A stretch of 32,772 nt of DNA from Planctomycetota bacterium. Its GTDB lineage: Bacteria; Planctomycetota; UBA1135; GCA-002686595. The position numbers and the translations under genes were made by a program. Location: contig JAPLOE010000221.1 in assembly GCA_026692705.1 (NCBI GenBank), positions 1 through 32,772 of the forward strand. Reading direction: 5' to 3'. Shown one piece after another: positions 17,149 through 24,685 of this stretch. Every line of letters starts with the position of its first letter. Position 1 is the stretch's first letter. Under the pieces are notes generated by a model. That model was given only the letters and a program-made list of their open reading frames with translations. It searched no databases and was not told the origin of the DNA.

Positions 17149-19224
17149 CTACGGCGCCACGCTTCTCGCGCAGCGAAATCCCGTGAACGTGGTGGCTCCG
17201 TCGGGCCCGAGCATATGCGGCGAATGGGCATTCGCGAGGCTCGAGCGGTGCAGTTCCGCGTCCCAGGCCGCGCCCATGGCGTAACAGCGCGAACGATCCG
17301 CGTCCGCGGCTCCGCTGGGAACGAGGAACGTCTCGGTGAACTCGGCGACGTTGCCGAGCATGTGGAGCACTCCCTCCGGCGTCGCGGCGTCGGGGTGGCT
17401 GTCGACGGGAGCGACGTTCGCGAGGTACAGCTCCCAACCTTCGGCGAGCGACGAATAGTCATCGCACGCGGTGCCGCGCGTCGCGCCGCGCAGCGGCTGG
17501 TTGGCGTCGTGCTCGCCCCACGGATAGTCGCGGTTGGGCGCGCCGCGGGCGGCCCACTCCCACTCGGCGTGCGTCGCAAGGCGCGCACCGGCCCACTCGG
17601 CGTAGGCCTGCGCTTCCTGCGCCGAAATGCCGACGACGGGCAGGTCGTCGAAGGCGACGTTTCCCCCACCGTTGCGCTCGAGCACGAGCCCCGGCTTGCG
17701 CCACTCGAGCGTGCGCCACACCGTCGGAGGCGGACGCGAGGTCGCGAGCAGGAACTCGCGATACGCGGCGTTGCTCACCTCGCGCCGGTCGAGGAAGTAG
17801 CTCTCGAGCCGGACGGGGCGCTCGCGGTTGGGGCAGGTGCTCGGCCCTTCCTGCGGGTTGCGCCACGTGAGCCCGTCGAAGCGCAGCATGTCGCGCGCGG
17901 CGAGCTCCGAGGCCGGACGCCAAGTGACGTCGAGCGTGTGCAGCGCGCCACCGAGCGTGAACTCGCGCGTGCACTCGGCCAGCGCACCGTCTGCGAACTC
18001 GACGACGATCCTGCACGGCCCGGCCTCGATCGGTTCTTCGCTCCACGGCAACGTGCCGAGCCGCTCGCGCGGGCCGACCTCGCCGCTGCGCACGTCGACC
18101 GCGCGCCGCCACACGACAGCTTCCTGCTGCGGGCGGAGTGCGCCGCTCGCGTCGCGCACGAGGATCGAGGCGCGCGGCAGCGTGGCGCGCTGGCGCAGCT
18201 CTTCGCGCATCCACGCGCCCACCACCAGCGCGAGCAACGCCGTCGCGACCGCCGTAACGGGCCCACGACGACGGCGCAGGAACTTGCCAGCGCGATAGCC
18301 GAGCGACGGAGCGCGTGCGCGAATCGGTCGATGCTCGAGGTACGCGCGAAGGTCCTCTGCGAAAGCGGCTGCAGTCGCGTACCGCCGCTGCGGGTCGCGC
18401 TCGAGCGCAGTGGCGACGATCTGCTCGACGTCCCCGCGCAAATCGGGTCGCGCCTGTCCCAGCGGCGGCGCTTCCGCGCTCGCGAGGCGCGCGATGGCGG
18501 CCGCGAGCGGAAGATCCGTCACGTCGTGTGGCATGCGCTCTGTGAGGAGCTCGTACAGCAGCACTCCGAGCGCATACACGTCGACTTGCCGCGTCACCGC
18601 CGCGCGCGGGCCACCCAGTTGCTCCGGCGCCATGTACGCAAGCGTTCCGAGCAACTGCCCGGTCTGCGTCTCGACCGAAACGTCGAGCGAGGACTCGCTC
18701 GCGCGCGCGACGCCGAAGTCGACGACCACGGGAGTGCCGCGAGCATCGACGAGCACGTTCGCCGGCTTGAGGTCGCGGTGCACGACGCCGCGCTCGTGCG
18801 CGTGCTGCATCGCGTCCGCGACGAGGGCCACGAGCTCGAGCCTGCGCGCCACGCTCAGCTCCTCGCGGTCACAGTAATGCCGAAGATCGTGCCCCTCGAC
18901 GAATTCCATCGCGATGTACGGCTGCGCGCCGCGACCGAGGTCGAAGGCGCCGCACTCGAACACACGCGCGATTCCCGGGTGCTGCAGGCGCGCGAGCACG
19001 GCCGCCTCGAGTTCGAAGCGCTTGAGCGCCTCCGGCGAGGTCAGCGTAGGGTGCATCACCTTGAGCGCGACGCGCCGGCGCGGCGAGAGCTGCTCCGCCT
19101 CGTACACGATCCCCATGCCACCCGCGCCCACGCGCCGAAGCACGCGGAATCCGGCGATGCGCTCGGGCAAGCCCGGAGGCTGTTCCGGCGGCGTCGATCG
19201 CTGAGTGTCGGGCGGGAGTCCCAT
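17149..19224 (-). CDS. Ser/Thr protein kinase fused to a sulfatase-modifying-factor (SUMF1/FGE-like) domain
   Basis: The 691-residue protein starts with a complete Hanks-type kinase domain: glycine loop GAGGMG (33-38), VALK with K55, HRDLKPAN (149-156), DFG (169-171) and APE (199-201). After residue ~300 there is a basic stretch and one transmembrane helix (~320-340, TAVATALLALVVGAWM), then a beta-rich linker. The C-terminal ~240 residues form an FGE/SUMF1-type domain: FLDRREVSNAAYREFL, ARLATHAEWEWAARG, YPWGEHDANQ, and the closing LGNVAEFTETF and TTFTGFRCARS. The topology predicts a cytoplasmic kinase and an exported FGE-like domain. In such kinase fusions the domain probably senses or binds rather than makes formylglycine; that part is inference. 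Confidence 0.92.
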   Translation of the reverse strand: MGLPPDTQRSTPPEQPPGLPERIAGFRVLRRVGAGGMGIVYEAEQLSPRRRVALKVMHPTLTSPEALKRFELEAAVLARLQHPGIARVFECGAFDLGRGAQPYIAMEFVEGHDLRHYCDREELSVARRLELVALVADAMQHAHERGVVHRDLKPANVLVDARGTPVVVDFGVARASESSLDVSVETQTGQLLGTLAYMAPEQLGGPRAAVTRQVDVYALGVLLYELLTERMPHDVTDLPLAAAIARLASAEAPPLGQARPDLRGDVEQIVATALERDPQRRYATAAAFAEDLRAYLEHRPIRARAPSLGYRAGKFLRRRRGPVTAVATALLALVVGAWMREELRQRATLPRASILVRDASGALRPQQEAVVWRRAVDVRSGEVGPRERLGTLPWSEEPIEAGPCRIVVEFADGALAECTREFTLGGALHTLDVTWRPASELAARDMLRFDGLTWRNPQEGPSTCPNRERPVRLESYFLDRREVSNAAYREFLLATSRPPPTVWRTLEWRKPGLVLERNGGGNVAFDDLPVVGISAQEAQAYAEWAGARLATHAEWEWAARGAPNRDYPWGEHDANQPLRGATRGTACDDYSSLAEGWELYLANVAPVDSHPDAATPEGVLHMLGNVAEFTETFLVPSGAADADRSRCYAMGAAWDAELHRSSLANAHSPHMLGPDGATTFTGFRCARSVAP

Positions 19225-19297
19225 GCGCTTGCGGCGCGCAGCCTAGCAACGCACTCGCCGGCCCCGCTTCACCCGCTCCAAGTCGCCCCGGTTGCGC

Positions 19298-20155
19298 TCA
19301 GCCGCACTGCAGGATCATCCACACCCGGCTGAAGTCGCCGCGGCTCGCGTCGGACTCGCGGATCCAGAAGTACAGCGTGCCGGCGTCGCCCCACATCCAG
19401 CCGAGGTCGTCGTCCGACTCGAGCTGCAGCAGGAGCTTCCATTCGGCGGCGCCGGCCTTGAGCGCCTGCCACCGCGGATCCTCGCGATCCTCGGGGCTGG
19501 AGAGGCGCACGCCGTTCGACGCGAACTGGCAATCCTCTTCCATGCCCCCGCCTTGGATCGGCGACGGGAAGCCGAGCAACTGGTGCCGCCGGAGGCCCGC
19601 GAACGCCTCGGCGCGAAAGTCCTCGTAGTCATCGATGTCGTCGTCGCTCGCGACGGTTCGCGGCGGAAGCCGATCCTGATCCGGCAGCACCTCGATGCGC
19701 TGCGGCTTTACGCGCTTGGGCTTGAAGATGCACTCGGGCGCGAGCCCCGCCGGCGCCCGATGCTCGACCAGCGCGACCTCGCCCGCCGGCTGATGGAGCA
19801 CGCACCACGCGCCCGCGTGATCTGGATCGAAGCCCCACTCCGCTTGCTCCTGGTCGTAGAAGAAATAGAGCTTGCCCGCGCGCGGCAGGCACGTGTGCAG
19901 CTCGCGGTGCAGTTCCTCGAGATCGAGCTGCGCGAGAAAAGCCTGCGGCCGGCCGTTCCATTTCGGCCACTCGAACCCGGCCGGCATCTCGGGCAAGCCA
20001 CCGAGGCGCGAGAACACGTTGCCGTCCGTGGGGCGAAGCTGCATCGCCGCACCCGCGAGAGTCCGGCAACGCTCGCGGAGGCGCTCCTTGGACGCGGCGC
20101 GAGCCGAACCTGACGCGCCTCGATCGCCCCCGAACCACCGCTTGAACCAGTTCAT
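19298..20155 (-). CDS. DUF1963 (YwqG-like) protein
   Basis: This 285-residue soluble protein has the DUF1963/YwqG pattern. SRLGGLPEMPAGFEWP is followed by PQAFLAQLDLEEL (residues ~68-80), then LYFFYDQEQAEWGFDPDHAGAWCVLH and HQLLGFPSPIQGG. It ends in WKLLLQLESDDDLGWMWGDAGTLYFWI, the usual closing strands. These proteins have no established biochemical role. The N-terminus (MNWFKRWFGGDRG) is short and basic but does not make a signal peptide. It diverges from the TPR protein gene across a 258-base intergenic region. Confidence 0.85.
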   Translation of the reverse strand: MNWFKRWFGGDRGASGSARAASKERLRERCRTLAGAAMQLRPTDGNVFSRLGGLPEMPAGFEWPKWNGRPQAFLAQLDLEELHRELHTCLPRAGKLYFFYDQEQAEWGFDPDHAGAWCVLHQPAGEVALVEHRAPAGLAPECIFKPKRVKPQRIEVLPDQDRLPPRTVASDDDIDDYEDFRAEAFAGLRRHQLLGFPSPIQGGGMEEDCQFASNGVRLSSPEDREDPRWQALKAGAAEWKLLLQLESDDDLGWMWGDAGTLYFWIRESDASRGDFSRVWMILQCG

Positions 20156-20289
20156 GCGTGCACCTCGATTGCAGCTGGGAAGTGCGGCGAGCGCCGCCGC
20201 CGCGCTCGCATGCTAGCGGCGCCATCGCGCCCGAAGGCCCCGAGCGGCATCGCCCCCCCCCACCGCCCACCAGACCGCAGGCTCTGCTT

Positions 20290-20398
20290 CGAAGTCGACG
20301 GTTCGATCGAAGTCGAGTACCGTCACCTTCCCCCAGGCGAAGGCGCATGAGCGTTGCCACGGCCCTCGTCACGACCCTTCTGCTGCAAAGTTCGATCG
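20290..20398. promoter_or_regulatory. Repeated TTCGATCG palindromes in a divergent intergenic region
   Basis: The 258-base gap before the TPR gene contains a perfect 10-bp palindrome TTCGATCGAA (20302-20311) and a second TTCGATCG (20391-20398). A 9-bp direct repeat CGAAGTCGA lies at 20290-20298 and 20308-20316, 18 bases apart. A run of nine C lies at ~20253. These may be operator sites, but short palindromes are common in GC-rich DNA and no regulator gene is adjacent. Confidence 0.25.
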
Positions 20399-20413
20399 GT
20401 ACACTCGAAGCGC

Positions 20414-21397
20414 ATGTTCTGGAAACGGCGATCCGCAGAGCAGTTGTGGGAGGACGGAGTCGAAGCGCTCGAGGCGTGCGACTGGGATGAAGCCGAGGCC
20501 TGCGGGCGCAAGCTGGAGAAGCTCCATTTCTCGGGTAGCTTCGAGCTGGCCGCGCGAGCTTGGATCGGGCGAGGAGACCCCGAACGTGCGGTCGCGGTGC
20601 TCGAGCGCGGAATCGCCGTAGCGCCTGAGATGTCCCGGCTCCACGAGTTGCTTGGGAGCGCGTGCTCCGCCGCGGGACGACTGGAGGATGCCTTGCGGGC
20701 TTTCGATGCGGCGATGCAGTGCCAGGACGTGGATACGGACTCGGTGCAGCTCTCGGCCGCCGGCGTCTTGCTCACGCACCGGCAACCCAAGCGCGCGCTC
20801 GAACGCGTCGAACGGGTGACGGGTCCCGCCTCGCAGCCGATTGCGACGCGACTGCGGCTGATGGGCCTGCTGGAGTCGGGAGACTTCGCACGCTGCGAAG
20901 CGCTCGGCAACGAGGCGCTCCTCAAAGTCGACCTGTCTCCGCTCACGCCCCTGCAGCGTTCGCAAGTGCATTCGATGGTCGCCTGGGCCCTTCACCATCA
21001 GGACAAGGACCGTGACCGAGCGCTGAAGCTGGCATGGGAGGCGATCGGGATCGAGCACTCCAACGACCCGGCCGCGGAGTTGATCCGCATCCTGAACGGC
21101 CGGCGCTCCACGTCGACCCGGGAGTTCGAGATCATGATCCGTGCCGACTGGCATGGAGAGCACTCTCCAGACAGCACGAGTTCCGCGCGGGTCGTCGGGT
21201 TCATCTCCACCTACGTCGTCCTCGCGGATTCCCCGGAAGAGGCACTCGAGTTCATCCGCCCCTTCGAACCGCCGACCGCGCGCGCTTCCGTGCAGATCGA
21301 AAGGTCCAAGGACCGCGGTGCCAGTCCCGACGAACCCAAGGGCGTACGCTCGGCCCCGCGCGGACGCACGTTCATCGCCGTGCGCAAGCCGAGCTGA
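20414..21397 (+). CDS. TPR-repeat protein of unknown function
   Basis: The 327-residue product from the ATG at 20414 (MFWKRRSAEQLWEDGVEALE) has tetratricopeptide-like helical pairs over residues ~8-220, for instance AAGRLEDALRAFDAAMQCQD and SGDFARCEALGNEALLKVD. The pattern W-(x)-G-(x)-A-(x)-A recurs about every 34 residues. The last ~100 residues (from FEIMIRADWHGEHSPD) form a separate alpha/beta part with VVGFISTYVVLADSPEEALEFI, which I cannot assign. No signal peptide or membrane helix is present, so it is probably a cytoplasmic scaffold or interaction protein. An upstream in-frame Met at 20354 is possible but would add a poorly coding stretch. Confidence 0.75.
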   Translation: MFWKRRSAEQLWEDGVEALEACDWDEAEACGRKLEKLHFSGSFELAARAWIGRGDPERAVAVLERGIAVAPEMSRLHELLGSACSAAGRLEDALRAFDAAMQCQDVDTDSVQLSAAGVLLTHRQPKRALERVERVTGPASQPIATRLRLMGLLESGDFARCEALGNEALLKVDLSPLTPLQRSQVHSMVAWALHHQDKDRDRALKLAWEAIGIEHSNDPAAELIRILNGRRSTSTREFEIMIRADWHGEHSPDSTSSARVVGFISTYVVLADSPEEALEFIRPFEPPTARASVQIERSKDRGASPDEPKGVRSAPRGRTFIAVRKPS

Positions 21398-21515
21398 GCA
21401 AGAGACGCTCGCTCCGGGCCAGCGCTGGGACGGCAACCTCGACCTCATTGCTGTACGCTCGCCGCGACGAAGTGAAGGTGCACCGGAGCTTCGCGGAACA
21501 AGGAGCGCGGCGGGC

Positions 21516-22163
21516 TCACTTGCCCCGCAGCCACTCGGGCAGCGGCGGGTGGGCGAGCGTCTGCAGGACGGCCTCGTAGAAGTTGGCGGCGCCGCGCAGG
21601 TCGTGCTCGCGGCCGACGAACCACGGCGGCGTGTTGCCGCGCGTCGCGGGGAAGCCGAAGAACGGGCGCATCGTGAAGGCGACCTGGCCGCCGACGAAGA
21701 GCGAGAGAGCGAGCCACGCGAGGACGAGCGTGCGCGCGCGCGCCGGGCTCGTGTCGCGGCCGGTGAAGAGCTCGCGCGACTGGCGCACGAGCGCGATGGT
21801 GCCCGCAAAGGCGACGCAGGCGAGGTTGAAGGCGAGGAACTTGTCGTAGTCGCCGAGCTTGCCGTCGTCGGTCGCCCGCGCGACGCGCGCGACGAAGAAC
21901 ACGGCCGGAGAGAGGCTCCCGAGCAGAAGCCCGAGATCGACAAACAGGCGCCACGCGTGCTGTTGCACCTCCACGAACGAGAGACTCGTGCGCAACGCGC
22001 GGGCCGCGATGAAGTAGCTCATCGAGCAGACCGTGGCCGTCACGATCACGAGCAGCGGCAGCTTGACGAGATTGCGCGTCGCGTAGAGCTCGCTGTGCGC
22101 CGAGCCGAGCGCGAACCCGTAGGCGGCCGTGCCTGCGAACAGGCCGAGCAGCGCGCGGCGCAT
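21516..22163 (-). CDS. Polytopic membrane protein, YIP1-like (tandem paralog 1)
   Basis: The 215-residue protein has about six hydrophobic helices. The second region reads LVKLPLLVIVTATVCSMSYF, the same layout as in its upstream neighbour (ALYLGSTLICLPSLYVFTS). The C-terminus carries FTMRPFFGFP, then REHDLRGAANFYEAVLQTL. From memory these motifs fit a planctomycete/cyanobacterial family of YIP1-like membrane proteins sometimes labelled actin-binding WH2-like; that label is uncertain. The start lies 3 bases after the stop of the paralog at 22167-22850, so the two are one unit. The role is unknown. Confidence 0.65.
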   Translation of the reverse strand: MRRALLGLFAGTAAYGFALGSAHSELYATRNLVKLPLLVIVTATVCSMSYFIAARALRTSLSFVEVQQHAWRLFVDLGLLLGSLSPAVFFVARVARATDDGKLGDYDKFLAFNLACVAFAGTIALVRQSRELFTGRDTSPARARTLVLAWLALSLFVGGQVAFTMRPFFGFPATRGNTPPWFVGREHDLRGAANFYEAVLQTLAHPPLPEWLRGK

Positions 22164-22166
22164 GAG

Positions 22167-22850
22167 CTACAGCTCGAGCACCGTGAACATGCGCACGAAC
22201 ACGTACAGGAACACGACGTGCCACACGACGAGCACGAGCCCGAGCAGCAGCGGGTTGGGTTGCTGGCGCGCGCCGAGGAAGCAGCGCCACAGCTGCAGCA
22301 CGCCGGCGCCTAGCGAAACGCCGAGCATCGCGGTCGAGATCGAGCTCCAGCCGACGCCTTCGGAGTCCTTTTCCATCGTCAGCAGCAGGAACTCGAGGAT
22401 CGGCGCGAAACCGAGCGTGAAGATCGCCGCCGAAGCCGGGATCAGCAGCGCGAGCACGCCAATCTGCCCGAGCGTCGTGCGCGTGCCGGTGTAGCTCGTG
22501 AACACATACAAGGACGGCAGGCAGATCAACGTCGAGCCGAGGTACAGCGCCGTCAGTCGCCACCACGATTCGATTCCGAGCACGCAACTGTACGGCACCG
22601 TGAACGCCACGCCCGCGATCAGGAACACGAGCGCGAGCCGACCGAGGCCCAGACGCTCGTCTACATTCGCCGCCACGCGCTCCGGCGTCGCGAGCACGAC
22701 GTCCACGGTGCGCAACGGCTGGTACAGCGCGACCCCGATCTCGTCCTCACTGTGCGGACGAACCGGCGTCGCTCGTGCGGCGCGCGGCGGGTGGGTCAAT
22801 CCTGGCGTCGGCGTCGATTCCGGCTGCGGCTGCGAGCTTTGGCTGTCCAT
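22167..22850 (-). CDS. Polytopic membrane protein, YIP1-like (tandem paralog 2)
   Basis: The 227-residue protein from the ATG at 22850 has a disordered Pro/Ser-rich N-terminus (DSQSSQPQPESTPTPG), then a short conserved part (LYQPLRTVDVVLATPERVA). About six hydrophobic helices follow, including WRLTALYLGSTLICLPSLYV and PASAAIFTLGFAPILEFLLL. It shares topology and the KLPLL/LICLP-like motif with the gene 3 bases downstream. A longer frame starting at 22958 exists but has poor coding character. The gene follows the Rrf2 regulator by 192 bases on the same strand, so it might receive read-through from the benzoyl-CoA operon, but nothing ties its function to that pathway. Confidence 0.65.
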   Translation of the reverse strand: MDSQSSQPQPESTPTPGLTHPPRAARATPVRPHSEDEIGVALYQPLRTVDVVLATPERVAANVDERLGLGRLALVFLIAGVAFTVPYSCVLGIESWWRLTALYLGSTLICLPSLYVFTSYTGTRTTLGQIGVLALLIPASAAIFTLGFAPILEFLLLTMEKDSEGVGWSSISTAMLGVSLGAGVLQLWRCFLGARQQPNPLLLGLVLVVWHVVFLYVFVRMFTVLEL

Positions 22851-23042
22851 GCGATCGACTCCCGGTTCCCGTTCTTCCTCGGACCAGCCCCGCCAGCCCG
22901 CACGTCGATTGCAACCGCTCGAACTCCAACCGGCTTCGCCGAATGACCACGCTGTCACCGGAAGCGAGCCACTCGAATCGGATGGACTCGGAAAACCCTG
23001 CCGAAGTCGAGCAGGAAACCCACGCTGCGCTCGACACGCCGT

Positions 23043-23423
23043 TCAGCGCGTGAGCGTCTCGAGCGTGACGGAAGCGAGCGTCGAGCGGGTGAGCTCGTCG
23101 ACTTCGGCGAGCAGCTCCTGCAGGCGCGAGCGGCTCGGGGCGGAGTCGGCGGAGCCGGAGGGGACGGGCTGCGGGGCGTCGAAGAGCTCGACGACGGCGA
23201 GCACGCTCAGTTCCGAGGGCGGGCGGCAGAGTCGATAGCCGCCGTGCACTCCGCGTGTGCCTTGCACGATGCGCGCGCGGACGAGCGCCTGGAACACCTT
23301 GGCGAGCGCCCCCTCGGGCAGGCGCTCGCGCGTGGCGACCTGCGCGACGGTGACGGGCTCAGGCGAACGAGCGAGCTCGATCACGGCGAGCAGCGCGTAC
23401 TGGGCGCTCTTGGAGAGGCGCAC
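23043..23423 (-). CDS. Rrf2-family transcriptional regulator, BadM-like
   Basis: The 126-residue protein has the Rrf2 winged-helix pattern: RLSKSAQYALLAVIELA at the N-terminus, VAQVATRERLPEGALAKVFQAL as the helix-turn-helix (residues ~24-47), and the wing VQGTRGVHGGYRLCRPP (~53-69). A helical C-terminus follows. Fe-S-binding members have three cysteines; here only one is seen (C66 in YRLCRPP), so Fe-S sensing as in IscR or NsrR is unlikely. BadM of Rhodopseudomonas palustris, an Rrf2-type repressor of benzoyl-CoA reductase genes, is the obvious comparison given the position at the end of the bcr operon. The start is GTG at 23423, 18 bases after the GNAT stop. Autoregulation of the operon is inferred. 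Confidence 0.85.
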   Translation of the reverse strand: MRLSKSAQYALLAVIELARSPEPVTVAQVATRERLPEGALAKVFQALVRARIVQGTRGVHGGYRLCRPPSELSVLAVVELFDAPQPVPSGSADSAPSRSRLQELLAEVDELTRSTLASVTLETLTR

Positions 23424-23441
23424 GCTGGAATCCTCGTTCGT

Positions 23442-23948
23442 TCAGGTACCCGCGAGCTCGCGCTGCGCCTCGCGCCGGTCGTCGGCGACCTGCGCGGCCG
23501 CGAGGTCGAGGTCGAGATCGATGCGCGCGGCGGGACGGAAGCCGGAGCGGTGGAAGAACGCGAGCAGCGCCGGATCCTCCCAGCGCACCTGCGTCTGCAA
23601 CTTCTGGATACCGAGCGCCATCAGGTTCTGGCGCAGCTGGCGCAACAACGCGACGCCGACGCCCTGGCCCTGCTGGTCGGGATGCACGCCGATGGTGTCG
23701 AGCACCGCCGCCTTCTCCGCGGAACCGAACTCGCCGTAATAGACGCGCGCCAGCAGGAAGCCGACGAGTCGCCCGTCGCGCTCCGCCGCGAGCGACACCT
23801 GGATGCCGGTGTCCGCGATCGCCTGCGCGAGCTTGACCTTGAAGTACTCGGTGCGGCGGCGGCCGGCGTTGCGGCTGTCGACCTCGATCACGGCATCGAG
23901 ATCGCGGGGACGGAGGTTGCGGACGACGAGCGCTTCGTTGTGCGTCAT
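23442..23948 (-). CDS. GNAT-family N-acetyltransferase, BadL-like
   Basis: The 168-residue product has the GNAT fold signature. LVVRNLRPRDLDAVIEVDS is the N-terminal strand-helix, and IGVHPDQQGQGVGVALLRQL (residues ~97-116) holds the acetyl-CoA-binding Q/RxxGxG/A loop (QGQGVG). QVRWEDPALLAFFHRSGF is the closing helix-strand. It is clearly paralogous to the GNAT gene at 30019-30501 in the same operon (shared EFGS, LAAE, FF-x-x-SGF). In R. palustris badL, an acetyltransferase gene, lies next to badM; the same neighbours occur here. The acceptor (aminobenzoate, protein lysine or other) is unknown. The start is the ATG at 23948, 17 bases after the SDR stop. Confidence 0.82.
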   Translation of the reverse strand: MTHNEALVVRNLRPRDLDAVIEVDSRNAGRRRTEYFKVKLAQAIADTGIQVSLAAERDGRLVGFLLARVYYGEFGSAEKAAVLDTIGVHPDQQGQGVGVALLRQLRQNLMALGIQKLQTQVRWEDPALLAFFHRSGFRPAARIDLDLDLAAAQVADDRREAQRELAGT

Positions 23949-23965
23949 GGGATCCTCGAGTCGGT

Positions 23966-24685
23966 TCAGGCCATCAGCTGCCCGCCGTCGACACGCAGCA
24001 CCTGCCCGGTGACGTGCGCGGAGAGTGGCGAGCCAAGGAACAGCACGGCAGCGGCGACGTCTTCGGGACGGCCCAGCCGCGCGAGAGCGGTTTCGGCGAG
24101 CGCGCGCTGGCGATGCACGTCGGGCAGCGTGCGTGTCATGTCGGTCTCGATCCAGCCGGGTGCGACGCAATTGACGCGCACGCCGAAGGAGCCGAGCTCA
24201 CGCGCGGCGCTCTTCGCGAAGCCGATCAGGCCGGCCTTGCTCGCGGCGTAGTTCGACTGGCCGAACTTGCCGCGCTCGCCGTTGATCGAGGCGACGAGCA
24301 CGACGCTGCCGCCACGTTCGCGCAAACGCGGCGTGAGCAGCGCGAGCAGGTGGAACGCGGAGTCGAGGTTCACGCGCAGAACTTCGCTCCAGCGCTCGGC
24401 TCCGAGCTTCCAGAGCACGGAATCGCGCGTGATTCCCGCGCAGTGCACGAACAGGTCCACACGTTCGGGGAGCAACGTTCTCAGCGCCTCGATCGAGCCT
24501 GCGTCGCCAAGGTCGCAGGCGAGGTTCGTCGCACCCGCGACGGGAGGCGCTCCCGCGCGATCGAGGCTGCACACGGTCGCCCCGGCCGACTGCAGCAGCG
24601 CGCACACCGCACGCCCGATGCCGCCGCTGCCGCCGCTGACCACCGCGACCTGCCCCGCGAGCGAGACGAGCTCCCCGACGTTCAT
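23966..24685 (-). CDS. SDR oxidoreductase, PhaB/FabG-like 3-hydroxyacyl-CoA dehydrogenase
   Basis: This 239-residue classical short-chain dehydrogenase/reductase has the nucleotide-binding GGSGGIG (18-24), HCAGITRD (81-88) and a catalytic triad S133-Y146-K150 in ASINGERGKFGQSNYAASKAG. The -NG-x-x-G-x-FGQ-NY- segment is typical of acetoacetyl-CoA reductases (PhaB) and FabG. Because it is translationally coupled to bcrD (ATGA overlap at 24682-24685), it probably acts in the same pathway. Candidate steps are 3-hydroxypimeloyl-CoA oxidation after ring opening, or a hydroxyacyl-CoA step like that of BadH in R. palustris. The sequence does not choose between them. Length is normal. Confidence 0.86.
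   Translation of the reverse strand: MNVGELVSLAGQVAVVSGGSGGIGRAVCALLQSAGATVCSLDRAGAPPVAGATNLACDLGDAGSIEALRTLLPERVDLFVHCAGITRDSVLWKLGAERWSEVLRVNLDSAFHLLALLTPRLRERGGSVVLVASINGERGKFGQSNYAASKAGLIGFAKSAARELGSFGVRVNCVAPGWIETDMTRTLPDVHRQRALAETALARLGRPEDVAAAVLFLGSPLSAHVTGQVLRVDGGQLMA

Noticed and set aside
20246-20262. C9 homopolymer as a phase-variation tract
   Set aside because: It lies in an intergenic region over 150 bases from either start, so slippage would not switch a reading frame; a promoter-spacing effect cannot be excluded but has no support.
22747-23037. Possible small minus-strand gene between the Rrf2 regulator and the membrane protein
   Set aside because: The product has mixed composition with no recognisable fold, overlaps the 22850 start by over 100 bases and has no plausible ribosome binding site.
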